From: Musa acuminata AAA Group
Taxonomy: Eukaryota; Streptophyta; Magnoliopsida; Zingiberales; Musaceae
Assembly: GCF_036884655.1 (NCBI RefSeq)
Contig: NC_088357.1
Coordinates: forward strand, 44,293,501 to 44,357,500
Direction: 5' to 3'
DNA: 64,000 nucleotides
In this document: one piece after another, positions 24,555 through 35,949 of the stretch
Layout of the letters: each line of letters starts with the position of its first letter
Numbering within the stretch: the stretch's first letter is position 1
Position numbers and translations under genes: made by a program
The notes under the pieces: generated by a model
The model's input: only the letters and a program-made list of their open reading frames with translations
What the model was told of the DNA's origin: nothing
The model's database searches: none

Positions 24555-25904
24555 GCTACCACAACCCCTTGGCTCTCCATCTACCGCCTCGTGCCCTTAT
24601 ATTGATCTACTTGTTCCCAACGTTGACGGAGACCACCAATTACCGACTTTGTTTGAAACTGCGGAAGCACGACGACCACATTAGTTTCCTCACTCAACTA
24701 CCGATCGGGGGAGGCGAGGCAATTGGTGGCCACATGGGCCCATGTTCGGCCTCATCACAATCTCCGTTTTCCACCAATCTCATGGTACGCGACAGGGTAG
24801 GTAAGAACTCGTATCCGAAACATTTTGGGAAAGACGGGTGGGAAAAGAAACATGGCTTTGGAAAATACTTTCAGGAGAAAACCTGGCCTCTGATTGGACA
24901 CAGCAGGAATTGAGAACCGGGTCCCATGTGGGGCCCCACCAGCGATGAGTCAAACCTGGCCTCTCATGGAAACGCTTTTTCTTGTTGCGCAAGCCATTCG
25001 GACTGACGAATAAGAATTGAAGACGGATATGCCTTTAATGCATCAGGGAATGCATCACAAATTGATTTCTTGGGATCGAGATTGACGATTTCAAATCTTC
25101 ATGAGACGTGAGAAATATTGACTCTTTGGAATTTTACCTGCTCAATTATACGTCTAATCTTCCCAAATCATTTATTGGATTTATTTTTATGAAAGATTCC
25201 CAGATCTTACTATCAAGATTCTATGATTCATGTTCACTTGAGGGAGGAGATGTTTCTAATAATATATAATTTCTTTTCTTTGGGGAAAAAAATGCTCATA
25301 AAACATACCATTGGAGAGAATATTTGTATTATGTAAAGAGCCATCACAACTTTTCTTCTAGTTTTACCACATCGGAGATCGAGAATAATTGAGGGTCGGA
25401 TTTGGTCGTATTGGAGATTAATAACACTTGTTGATTCAATCGTATCGAAGAAAAAGAACACGTCATGATTAGATTTTATTATATTAAAAGTTTAAGCTAA
25501 ATTAGTTGTATAATTAGGTATTTTGTCGTTTTCCTCTCATTGGTTGTTGTAACGATCTTTGATTCACTTTGATTATGATGTATTGTCCAATTTGATTTGA
25601 CTTTTAATGATTCGATATCATTATCTTGATGCCCAATCTTCTTCGTCCCATTATACGCTTCCATATTGTGTCAATAGAACCAATTGAGTAAGCTAAGGGT
25701 TAGATAGAGAAAGTGAAATGATTTTTGATCGCTCTGGTGGAGCATCAATCATATCCGACTTTAGTGTTAAGCTCTTAGATATTGATTTGTTTATCCAACT
25801 AAGTTTTTCTTATCGGTCCTGTACGATAAATCACTAATTTTAAGAAACATAAGTTTAAACTATTATCGTCTTAATATCTTGACACATTAGGATAATAAAA
25901 ATAT
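24555..25904. other. Upstream region of the CGI-58-like gene; otherwise featureless
   Basis: Sequence next to 24554 is GC-rich leader or promoter for the minus-strand hydrolase. From about 25,000 to 25,904 the DNA is AT-rich with no convincing gene. A long plus-strand reading frame at 24425-24913 runs antisense over exon 1 and is not supported. Confidence 0.4.
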
Positions 25905-26400
25905 TGATAGAGAACGGTTAACGGTCAATCATTATCTCATACCTATCATCACATGAAAGTTAGCTTAGAAAGAAATGATCTTAGTTATCCTCCACTTATT
26001 CGACTCCATGGATAATAAATCTAAGGGAGACGATTCAACCATATATATCTTTTATTGTTCACATGGACAAAATATGAAAGGGGAGTATTGGAATAGTTAT
26101 AGGATATCCCTTTTATAGACTAGATATAAAAACTAACCTCCAGTGTCGTGCTGAGGGAGTCTCTTTTCAAGAAAAACTCATATCTTAGAACAGACCTAGT
26201 ACTAACTTAAACATCGAAGAAACTAGGTCGGGAAACTTCTCCCAACATCGGTCTTAGTGCAAACGACGTATAGAAAGCTTGCCCCCCTCCACTTTAGAGC
26301 CACCTCAGAGCCACTCATGAACCACATTGGAGGCACCTACACCTTGGGTTTGGACCATGTTAGATTGGGCCAGATGTCGACAATGATTTACCTTAATATT
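25905..26400 (+). repeat. Left LTR of the gypsy-type element
   Basis: It is about 496 bp, starting TGATAGAGAAC. It matches the right LTR in ordered blocks but with many substitutions, so the insertion is old. The sequence just after it (TTGGAGCTA near 26401) sits where a primer-binding site is expected, but I cannot assign the primer tRNA. Confidence 0.7.
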
Positions 26401-26673
26401 TTGGAGCTAAAAAGAGGCCTAATGTCGTAGGAACGTCCACTCATCAATCCTCTCAACGAACATCCACTCATCACTCCTCTCAATTAATGCTCTAATGAGG
26501 AAGCCTTACCTTCAACCCACAACACTTTTACTCATTGGGGCAATTATCATTCTTCTCACTTATCGATGTATTTATTTTGGAACAAATGCCAACGAGATAC
26601 TTGCGTCTATTCAATGACTTAAAACTCTCACCCCCAAATATGAATTATTGAAAAATCTAGGGTAGTATCATAT

Positions 26674-27844
26674 GCGTAACGGAAGAACGAAAAAATAAAA
26701 TCCCAGAATTTTTCGCAGAAAAAGATTTTCATCATCGTACAAAGATTGGTGCACAAAAATCCACAAAATCAAAAATTATGTATATATAAAAGATATCGTA
26801 TGTCCTTGAAAACTTGTATATCATTATCAATTGTTCTCCTCTTTAGCAATAATCCACACGACAAGCGTTGCGAAGATACTCCTCAAATAGTTGCACAATC
26901 CTTATTTCTATACGCACTACGCGATCAAAAATGGGTTGAACCTTTTTACTATCCACACCTCTCAAACTAGGGCTGTTAACTTACGAGGAGAGGAAGAGAG
27001 GAGTATAGGAGGTGACAACCAGAAAGGGTCTGATCTATATCCCTTTAGTTCTCTCTTATTTATAGAGATCCCTCTTAATTTAACTCTAATAGATCATGCT
27101 CTATTAAGTACTAGATCTCCATCCAACTACCCAAGTCTCTTAGATTAGTGGATATTTACCCAATAATCTCTCATTGGCTTTTATTGGATCTTATCCATAA
27201 GACTCAATAATTCAAGAGCTTATTGAATATCTAATAAGATAGATGCTCTAACAGATATCTCATATACAAACATCTACTCGTTGTAATACCTACCATATGT
27301 GTGTGACCCTCTAGGCCTAATATCAAGCTGGCTGTAAGTTATACATGTCAAAACTCCTTCTGATTTAGTGAATTATTATTTATTATAATAATTTATTTGA
27401 CTCATCTACTATGAACATATTAGGCCACTATACTGTAGTCCCCGAATGATATAGGGGAATCTAATTTATTAGATATGTCTATCCTTAGTTATCGTGTATC
27501 TATAATCCCTCATCCATCTAATATACATCAATCAGTGTACTCATTCTCCAATGAGCACTTGCACTATGTCCGTAGTGTCTCCACATGAGTAATTATGAGA
27601 TCAACTGCCTCCATCATATGGACGGGTATACAATACACTAGTATGTCCAGTTATCTCGATGTTCCTCTTGAGTAATATATGACTGAGATTATTTGGAGTC
27701 TGTGTGTAAAGGTGAATTGGTCTCATTATTGTGATCTCATCGCGATCTGATTCTCATTGTAAGATACATGGATATCGCTATATATGTAACAGGCAACATA
27801 AAGTGAGAAAAAAATGTCAAATAATTAATAAGCAAAAAAAGTGT
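26674..27844. mobile_element. Nested insertion resembling a copia solo LTR
   Basis: The nine bases GTATCATAT occur at 26665-26673 and at 27845-27853 and bracket about 1.17 kb. The content has a TATTTATAGAGATCCCTC promoter-like site (about 27058). It also has phrases such as CCAATGAGCACTTGCACTATGTCC and GTGATCTCATCGCGATCTGATTCTCATTG-like stretches, which I associate from memory with long plant copia LTRs. There is no coding sequence. It separates the leader of the gypsy element from its gag. Confidence 0.45.
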
Positions 27845-28239
27845 GTATCATATCAAACGTGGCATCGCTCACGCGATTGGCTTACAGGGCACATATGACT
27901 AGCACGAACTTGAGCCACCTGCTTATCCTCGTCGAGGTATTTCTGAACATCACCCATCAAGTGCAAATGTTCACAGCATGATGTAGGCTATCGTCTCGCT
28001 CATGCCTCAACTAGCCCAAAAAGTGACACTATAGTCAACACCTCAACTGCCACTAACGTTGACACCCATCGAGATCCCCCTAACCAATGTAATTTTAGCA
28101 TCTTATAATCGCCTAAGGCCCATAGAATTGCCAGCTGAGGGAGCACCCTGCTCCCTAATCATGGAGTTCAATGCACCACCACCCTATTCTGGCCAAATCT
28201 GAAACCCAATTGGCGGATTCGATGAATAACTCCCTAAGG

Positions 28240-29700
28240 GTTTAGTTGTGGCAAATGAACCAATGCTTATACGAGATACGATGAGAGTTACAATAGTCCA
28301 GAGGGGAGAGTCTGTCAATCCCATCTCAAATTGGTCCCCATTCACTCAGAATATCCAAGAGAAATCAATCCCAACAAACTTTCGTCTCCCATCACTAGAG
28401 GCATTTGACAATAGTATCGACCCGATATAGCACACTATCACCTTCCATGCCTATATGTCATTGTATGGTGCCTCATATATCATGATGTGTTATGCCATCC
28501 TAACAATGTTAAGAGGCTCAACACGAGAATGATACATTCGATTGAAACTACTCTCGATCGACTCCTTTACTTAGCTCGTAAAAGAGTTCGAGCTCTACTT
28601 CCTCGAGAATGTATACCCGAAGAAATTGGCGGTAATACTACTTAGACTCAATCAAGGGCGGAAGAGACACTCTTCAACTTTGTCACTTGATTCAGTAACA
28701 AAATCTAAGGCATACAAGAGCTCATCTGTCACTCGTGATTCAAGCCTTCATGATAGGGCTTAGACTCTCTTGTTTTTTGGTCATTGGTGAAGAGGTTATC
28801 GATGACAGTACCATATGTACTCCAAAGGGCCAACAAATATATAACCATGGAGGCAATAGTCTTAAGTAAGCATAAGGGAGACACACAAGAGGTCACGATA
28901 GGAGCAACTATTATAAGTCTTGACCCCGAGGTCACCATGATAAAAAAGAAAATTGACTGACCTAATGAAGAACATAAGGTAAAGAAAAAATAACTAACCC
29001 GAGTTGTCTCGCCTAAGGTCTGAGTGGACTCGCTTGAATATGACTAGAACCGAAGTCTTTTTATGTATAAAGAAAAAAAAGCTCTTGAAAGATTCTCAAC
29101 CAATAAAGACACCATTAGAGAAGAGAAACAAATTTAAGTATTGTCGCTTCTATAACAATTATGGTCATGACATAGAAGACTATCACAATTTGAAAGAGCA
29201 AATTAAAGAACTTATTTATCGAGACACATCGGGAGGTTTGTCCAAAGGCACCAGAAACCTTTGCCTCAATCTTAGGGATCGGTAAAGAGACAGATCAACA
29301 TCTTCATCGGTGGACCTGCCTTGGTTAGAGATAGCTTCTCATGTTATAAAGTCTACGCCCGAGCTACCTTCGAAAAATGCTCAAGGTTTAGATATGACTC
29401 AGAAATAACCTTCAAGGAAGAAGAGACAAAGTACCTCGACCCTAACCACAACGATGCCTTGGTGGTCTTTGTGATGATAATTAACGCCCGAGTGAAGAGG
29501 ATCAAGACTGATATTGGTTCACTAGTGACTCCATCTCTCCTCTTAGGACTACGAGCCTGCACATCACATTTGGTAACGATTCTTATTCCAAAATGATGAT
29601 GATTAAATTTATAGTAGTTAACATTCCCTTGGTGTACAACACGATCATAGGCCAACCCTTGCTCAATAGGCTAAGGCAGTGGTGTCAACCTACCATGTGG
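28240..29700 (+). pseudogene. Broken gag-protease region of the gypsy-type element
   Basis: From about 28,370 the translation follows a retrotransposon gag core (LPSLEAFDNSIDP, then FHAYMSLYGAS, LVKEFELYFLENVYPKK) with several in-frame stops. At 29,004-29,285 it has a zinc-knuckle-like YCRFYNNYGHDIEDYHNLKEQI segment. At about 29,300-29,600 it reads IFIGGPALVRDSFSCYK and INARVKRIKTDIGSLVTPSLL, where the aspartic protease active site would be. The usual D-T-G-S is altered to D-I-G-S. The gene is dead through stops and frameshifts, and pol does not follow. Confidence 0.7.
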
Positions 29701-29904
29701 TGATCAAATTTCTAACAACGAAAAAGGCCAAAGAGTTGAGAAGAAACCCGAGGGAGTCGCGTTAGTGCCATATGATGATGGCCTCTCTATCAAATAAGGC
29801 TCGGCCTAAGGTGCCATCGATCGACCCCCAAAATTTTGCCAAGTCCCTCTCACATCTAGAGTTGATGGAGTCATTGATCAAAGTACTTCTTGGACAATGT
29901 CCCC

Positions 29905-31600
29905 CACAGCGAAGGCACATACCAAATATGCTCGAGATGCACAAGACAGAAAATTTTGATCCATGTAAGAAGAAATCCGCTATGGCAGAGGCACATACCC
30001 AATGTTCTTGAGATGCATGAGTTGGGAAAATCTGACCCATGTGAGAAGAAATCTATCATGGCTGAGATGCAGGCCAAATGAGACCGAGATGCAAGTCGAG
30101 AAAACCCAACACGTGTGAGAAGAAATACGCTATGACGAAGGCAAAGGTCGAAAATGGTCAAGATGCATGAAGTCGAAAAATCTAACCCACGTGAGAAGAA
30201 ATCTGCTATTACAAAGACATATACCAAATGTGCTAAATAAACATGAGTCGAAAAAACCTGACATGTGTAACAAGAAATCTGCAACGATAGAAGCATAAGC
30301 TAATTATGCTTAAGATGCATTAGTAGGAAAAACCCGACCCGTGTGAAAAGAAATCTACCATGGCGGAGGCACAAGAAAAATGTGCCCTAGATGCATGAGT
30401 CGATAAAACTCAACCGATGAGAGAAGTAATTTGCAATAATAGAGGAACAAGCCAAATGTGCCCGAGACGCATGAGATAACAAAGACATAGGTCAAATAAG
30501 CCCGAGATATGTGAGTCGGGAAACCTAACTTGCACTATGATATATCCGCAATGACGGAGACGTAGGGCCAAATAAGTCCAAGGCGTATGAGTCGGAAAAT
30601 CCGACCCTCGCCAATATAAGTCGACCATGATTATTCACGTGACCAAATGAGCATGAGGCGTGTGAATTGAAAAACCTGACCCACATCAAGATAAATCCAC
30701 CATGGTGGAGATGTAGGTATAAATGAGTCCGAGGTGTATGAGTCAGAAAACTCGACCTGCACTAAGATAAATCTACCATAGCAAAGGTGTAGGGCCCAAT
30801 GAGCCCAAAGCGTATGAGTCAAAAAAACCCGACCCTTACTAAGATAAATCCACCATGACAAAGGCATAGGGCCAAATGAGTGTGAGGCATGTGAGTTGGG
30901 AAACTCAACTGAGGTCAAGATAAATCTATTACGACAAAGATGTAATGTCAAATAAGTCCGAGACATATGAGTCAGAAAAGTCAACCCATGCTAGGATAAA
31001 TCTGGTACGATGGAGGTATAGGGTCAAATAAGCTCGAGGCATGTGAATTAAAAAATTCAACCCATATCAAGATAAATTCACCATGCTAGAGGTGTAGGGC
31101 TGATAAAATCATAGAGCTTTATCTAAGAAAATAGATATGGATTTGATTGCTTTAAGGGAATCAACCTCCAAGTTAGGTTGACGAACTCCTAAAACGAAAA
31201 TACACACTAAAACGAAAACACACACACACACACTTGTTATATTAACGGACTCCTAAAACGAAAATACATATTAATATTAAATCCTTAAAATTAAGGAATC
31301 CTAATAAGAGCCAAATATATTCATGGTGTATAAGTGGGGAAACCCAACTCACGCTAGGATAATCTCACTATTACGAAGTCGTAGGGTCAAATGTGCACGA
31401 GGCGTGTGAATAAGGAAACTCGACCCATGCCAAGATAAATCTGCTATGACGACACAGGGCCAAATGTGTCTAGGCGTATGAGTTGGGAAAACCGACATGT
31501 GCTAAGGTAAACCAACTACGGTGAAAACATAGGGCGAAATATACTCGAGGCAAATTAGGGAAAACCGACCGATGCCCATAATGCCTTCTTTACACTATAG
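29905..31600. repeat. Array of about 20 degenerate 75-bp tandem repeats inside the gypsy element
   Basis: Units of about 75 bases repeat in order. Each has CCAAATGAG, CCGAGGCGTATGAGTCGG, AAAACCCGACCC, a variable spacer, AGATAAATCCACCATG, GCGGAGGCGTAGGG and then CCAAATGAG again. Because 75 equals 25 codons, minus-strand frames stay open over several units (for example 29871-30296 and 30631-30984) and encode a 25-residue periodic peptide. I treat those as by-products. The array ends shortly before the polypurine tract. Confidence 0.85.
31101..31311. mobile_element. Insertion of about 210 bp inside the tandem array
   Basis: The repeat phrase GTAGGGC/CAAATA is split here by about 210 foreign bases starting TGATAAAATC and ending AATAAGAGC. 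The insert carries ACTCCTAAAACGAAA twice (31186-31200 and 31249-31263) and a short (CA)n. The class is unknown. Confidence 0.5.
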
Positions 31601-31701
31601 AGGAACAAGTTGGCGATAAACCTGTTAGGTGAATTGAATATCGTGCTCATGACCCCTCAAGTGTGAGCCTTGAAGAATGCCTTGGGGGGTGGCGGGACAA
31701 A

Positions 31702-32189
31702 TGATAGAGAACATGTTAGCGACTAATCACCATCCGACACTTATTGCCATGTGGAGGTTGGTGTGAAAAAAGGTCTCAATCACCCTCCACATGTTCGCCC
31801 CAGTGGACAATAATCCAATGGGGTGATTAGACCCTATCTCCCCCCATCGCCCATGTGGACAAAACGTTAAACGAGGACGTTGAGGCAGTTGTAGGTTGTT
31901 CCTTCTATAAATCTAATATAAAAGTTAACCCTCGGTGCCGTTGAGGGATTATCTTTTCAAGAAAAATCAAAAACTCTAAAAAGGACCTCAGACTAACTTG
32001 AATGTTGGAGGGACCACGTCGGTAAACTTCTCATGACATCGGTCTTAGTACAAGTGACGCCTCATAAACTCGGCCCCCCACCTTGGAGTCACCCAAGAAT
32101 CACATCGAACCTACTTCGGACGCTCCTAAGCCTTCAGGTTTGGACCATGTCGAGTTGATTCGGACATCGATGATGATTTACCTATATTA
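31702..32189 (+). repeat. Right LTR of the gypsy-type element
   Basis: It starts TGATAGAGAACATG directly after the polypurine tract and ends near GATTTACC at about 32183. It is the partner of 25905-26400. Confidence 0.7.
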
Positions 32190-32699
32190 GTTTATTATAT
32201 TTTTCTAAAACAAAGATGATTTTTTAGAAATATTTGTATTTCTAATCCTTAAAATATATTATTAAATAATATAAAAAATAAAAGTAATTAATCATACACT
32301 ATAATAATAAAAAAATTGACAATCAAATTAAATTCTATATTTAATTTTAATTATCTAATCTAGATTTTTTTCTAGAGCTTTTTTTAGACCATATGCATTC
32401 CCTTGTGTAATACAATATATATTTATATTATTTTATTTACTATTTCAGTAATACAATATATTGTTTTTGAAAGAAGATTAGAGATGGAAACTACCGAGTG
32501 ATTGAAATGATAGAACAAGATTTCGAGTATTATTCCCTCCCACATGCAGGTGTCCTATGCACGCGGTCCGCAGGGCTTTCCCAATTCCCATCTCGCTAAC
32601 TCGTCTTCCTTATGTTGAAATAGAATACGCATCTATCATCATCTGAGAACCAACTCATATACCGAGTCGGTTCTCTCGGATACTAGGTTTCCCAGTTCA
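32190..32699 (+). promoter_or_regulatory. Promoter region of UFD1
   Basis: The retrotransposon's right LTR ends about 500 bp upstream of the CT-rich leader. The stretch from 32,200 to 32,500 is AT-rich, and the last 150 bases become GC-balanced. No specific element is assigned. Confidence 0.35.
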
Positions 32700-32707
32700 A
32701 GCTCTTG

Positions 32708-32739
<32 letters not shown>

Positions 32740-32855
32740 TGCTCGATCGAGGGTCGCAGCCCTGATCGAGCACCGCCATCTCACGTTATTACCCCGCTCC
32801 CGTCCCCTTTTCTTCGCCACCAACCGGTCATCAACCAGAACACCGCAGGCATCAG
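32700..32855 (+). other. Probable 5' UTR exon of UFD1 with a (CT)n tract
   Basis: A pyrimidine-rich leader holds about 15 CT units (32711-32740) and ends CATCAG before GTCTGATC, a good donor. It would splice over a 3.06-kb intron to 35916 (after TTACACAG), where 34 more leader bases precede the start codon. This is an inference from signals, and transcript data would settle it. Confidence 0.5.
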
Positions 32856-33219
32856 GTCTGATCTCTCTCCGGTTGTTGTTATTTTCCTTTGCTCTCTTTG
32901 TTGTCTGTGTTGGTGGAAGACGGGGGCTCTTGGATTGTGCGGCCGCCGTCGGTGAAGATCTGTTGGCTTCATGTGCAAAATATGAGCTATTTCTCTGGTT
33001 TTCTGTGCTGCAATTAGGTTTTGATTGATTTTCCTCTCCTGTTTATCTCTTGCTAAATTCTCGTCGAGTTTGTTTTGTGCCGCGGATCAGTAGACATGAA
33101 TAGCATATGTGTGGTTTCTGAAATGAATTTATCCATTATCCTCCTGTAAGTTTTCGCCATCGGTGTATGATTTTAATCTTAATGGCATCTCATCAACATT
33201 TGGGCGAAGATTAAGATAA

Positions 33220-33870
33220 TTTAAAAAAAGGAGATTACCATTTGCAACCCCTTTTTTGTTATTTATAACCCAATATTAAAAACTTTGAATGTTCCTAAGT
33301 TATCCCTTTTGTAAATAGATATATATTCTTGAATTTATAACTTAATTCCAATAAGATCTTTTCACTCCTTGCCTACGATCTCTTTTCTACCCTTTTTTTC
33401 TCTACTTTTTCTCTTCCTCCTCTCAATCGTCCGAGGTGACGTAAAATGATGAAAAAAAAGCAGATGATGAAATTGGATGAACTAAAGATCATCAAAGAGG
33501 AGGTGAGAAATAGTCTTTAACGTTTGTTACAATGATTTAATGTTTTCAGGGTTATGTATTTTCTATAAGAGCTCATAAGACACCATCTTCTATGTCAGTT
33601 GTATTAATCCAAAAGATATATGTTTTGGGCCTTTGCAAACTATCCAGTAGGATGCATGGGCGGTGGGGAGAGCCGACGACAGTAGGGTGTGTAGGCAGGG
33701 GTTGTGGAGAAGGAAACAAAGAAAAAGGGGAGGGTAAAAGCAGAATTAAAAGGGCTGTGAATAGTAAAATATTATTTATTAAAATTTTTAGCGGTTGTGA
33801 ATAGTAAGGAGGCTCAAAATAGTAAGCTAAAAAAAAAAAACTTGAGGATCATTGTAATGTAATAGGAAAA
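33220..33870. other. Possible inserted AT-rich element in the UFD1 leader intron
   Basis: The left part (TTGCAACCCCTTTTTT with TTTATAACCC) and the right part (AGCGGTTGTGAATAGTAA, CTTGAGGATCATTGTAATG) show weak inverted similarity. They flank a purine-rich core (33660-33750). I cannot name a family. Confidence 0.25.
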
Positions 33871-34289
33871 CTCTAGCCTTACTTGGTTCAGCTACTCCAA
33901 CTATCTTTACTTTAACCTAAACCAACCTTGTGTGGCATGCTAGATGGAACATCCTTCGAAGGCCATGTAGCTATTTATTCTCCAAACAACCTACAATTGC
34001 TATAAACTTTCAATCCTTAGGCCTCCTATTTCTTGCAAATTTTCTGATATTTTCTTAGCTAATTACATAATTGCTAAAAGTGTATTTCTTTTCACTTGGG
34101 GTCTTAATATTCTGTAGTGAAGCAGTTTGAAGTAAATATACAATTTATTAAATTTGCAAGCTTTCTAACTATTTTGTTTTTACTCCCATTTAGTTTAGTG
34201 TTGATCAGCTCGTTGCCCAGCACTTAGTTGCTTTTCCATTAAGCCTATATTGGGTTAAGTTAGATGGTATTATCGAAGGAATATCTCTA

Positions 34290-35660
34290 ATTGAAAAACT
34301 CTTCATTGAAAGGGATTTGAATTGTTTTGTAGGGAGAGAACATGGAGAATTTATAGGGTGCATTGGGATTCTAAATACAAGGAAAGGAATGAAGAAGTCA
34401 ATATGATTTTAGAATTTATTAATTCTTACAATCTCATAACTATTGATACTCACCTCAAAAAAATGATAGATGGACATAATTGTAGTCAACAGAATTTTTT
34501 CTTTTATAACTAAGGACGATGATATAGATGTATAGGAAATGCAACTGGATGGAAACAAAGAGGTTTGGAATTTGGACAAAGATAATATTAATGCCATCTG
34601 GACTTTTAAGACTAGGAGTGTAGCAAAGAAGATTTTTGGAAAATATAATGGTATATGTGCAGCTTTAAGAGAGAGAAACTAGTGGTGTGTAGAAGTTCAA
34701 GAGGAATCACCAAAAAGAAAGCATGTTATAACGAGCATCATAATTGTAAAAACGAGGATAATTTTATAAGATATATAGTAGTTAAGGAGGAGGCAAATAA
34801 AGCTGAAAGTGTGACAAAATACAAATGATATTTTTTATTGGTTAATCAGGTATCAAGGATGGGAAAAATTATACTTATTTGAGTACTAAAGTTAGGAAAT
34901 GGAAGAGTAGAGATTTAAGTAACATTAGATACATTAAAGATGAACAGAAAAATATGCTTATTGATGATAAAGTTATTTTAAAAAATAGAGTTGGAGATTA
35001 AATGAGTTGTCTAACTAGTTTCCTATGACTATAGGATTATAGCAAGTATCAGCGTAAAGTCTTTTATCTTTTCACATCAATAATGAATAAACTTTCTAGT
35101 CATATATAGGATAGATACCATTCATGTATGTTATTTGCTGATACATTGTTTTGGTTATTGAAAGTTAAGCTGGGAGCTAAGCTTAGAAACTAGAAGTTTT
35201 CAATTAAGTGGGACCAAAAATGAATGTATGAAATTTAGTTTTCCAAATACTAAGAAAATAAATGCAACTGTAATTTGTAATTATGATGCATGGACAATAA
35301 ATCCCTAAAAGTAAATGTTTTTGGTGTTTTGAATCTATGATTTAATAGGAAGGAGAGGTTCATGTAGACAGTGTTCATAGAATAAAAATTGGATTGTTAA
35401 AGTTAAAAAATGTCATTGTTTTTTGTGATCATTGTGTATCTTTTAGCTTAAAAGGAAAATTTTATAATATAATTGGAAGGTCAACCATGCTTTATGGATT
35501 AGATTATTGGGCGGTTAATAGATATGCAGAAAAAAATCAGTGTAGCTGAGATGGGAATGTTAAATTGGGTGTGTAGAAGTACTAGAAAAGATAGATTAAG
35601 AAATGCTATTGTTTGAAATCATCTAGAGGATATGATGAAATTGACTTAGCATCATTTAGT
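34290..35660 (+). pseudogene. LINE-type non-LTR retrotransposon relic (endonuclease/RT)
   Basis: Broken translations follow a plant LINE polyprotein in order. An endonuclease part reads RNEEVNMILEFINSYNLITI (34,380-34,440). A linker part has VWNLDKDNINAIWTFKTRSVAKK (34,560-34,630). RT comes next, with SCMLFAD (35,115-35,150). Near the C-terminus are MLYGLDYWAVN and ISVAEMGMLNWVCRSTRKDRLRN (35,490-35,610). Frameshifts, stops and large deletions make it non-functional. It lies in the 5' UTR intron of UFD1 in the same orientation. Confidence 0.65.
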
Positions 35661-35949
35661 TGTTCTTACAAGCTGTGAATGTGTTTGTCCTCCGATGCTG
35701 TAATAATTTTGACATACTGCCATCGATAGATAAGTACTATGAGTTCTTAAAATTCTTCGGTGATTACACTAGGAAATCATGCTTAACTAAATGTCTTATG
35801 ACTCATATCAAAGATTAAATTTATTCTAATTTTTTACATTCTTGGGATTCAAATTGTTGAGTTTGACTCCTAAACCTCTATGATCATATTGATGTTCTTT
35901 ATTTCTTTTACACAGTCTGAAGGGCCAAGCACTTGGATCTGGAAGCAAA

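Larger units (their letters stand above)
25905..32189 (+). mobile_element. Degenerate non-autonomous Ty3/gypsy-type LTR retrotransposon
   Basis: Two diverged direct repeats start TGATAGAGAAC at 25905 and 31702. They continue with shared blocks (TCTTTTCAAGAAAAA, ACATCGGTCTTAGT, GGTTTGGACCATGT, ATGATTTACC) to about 26400 and 32189. A purine-rich tract (31684-31701, GGGGGGTGGCGGGACAAA) directly precedes the right LTR, as expected for a polypurine tract. The interior holds broken gag and protease sequence and then a tandem array. I found no reverse transcriptase, RNase H or integrase. Its orientation (gag to the right, PPT at the right end) is plus. Confidence 0.8.

Noticed and set aside
24406..24913. 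162-residue plus-strand frame opposite exon 1 of the CGI-58-like gene
   Set aside because: It overlaps a well supported exon in antisense and shows no domain.
29871..30984. Long minus-strand frames with 25-residue periodicity
   Set aside because: They follow from a 75-bp tandem repeat. No start context or family similarity was seen. They are kept only as a finding about the array.
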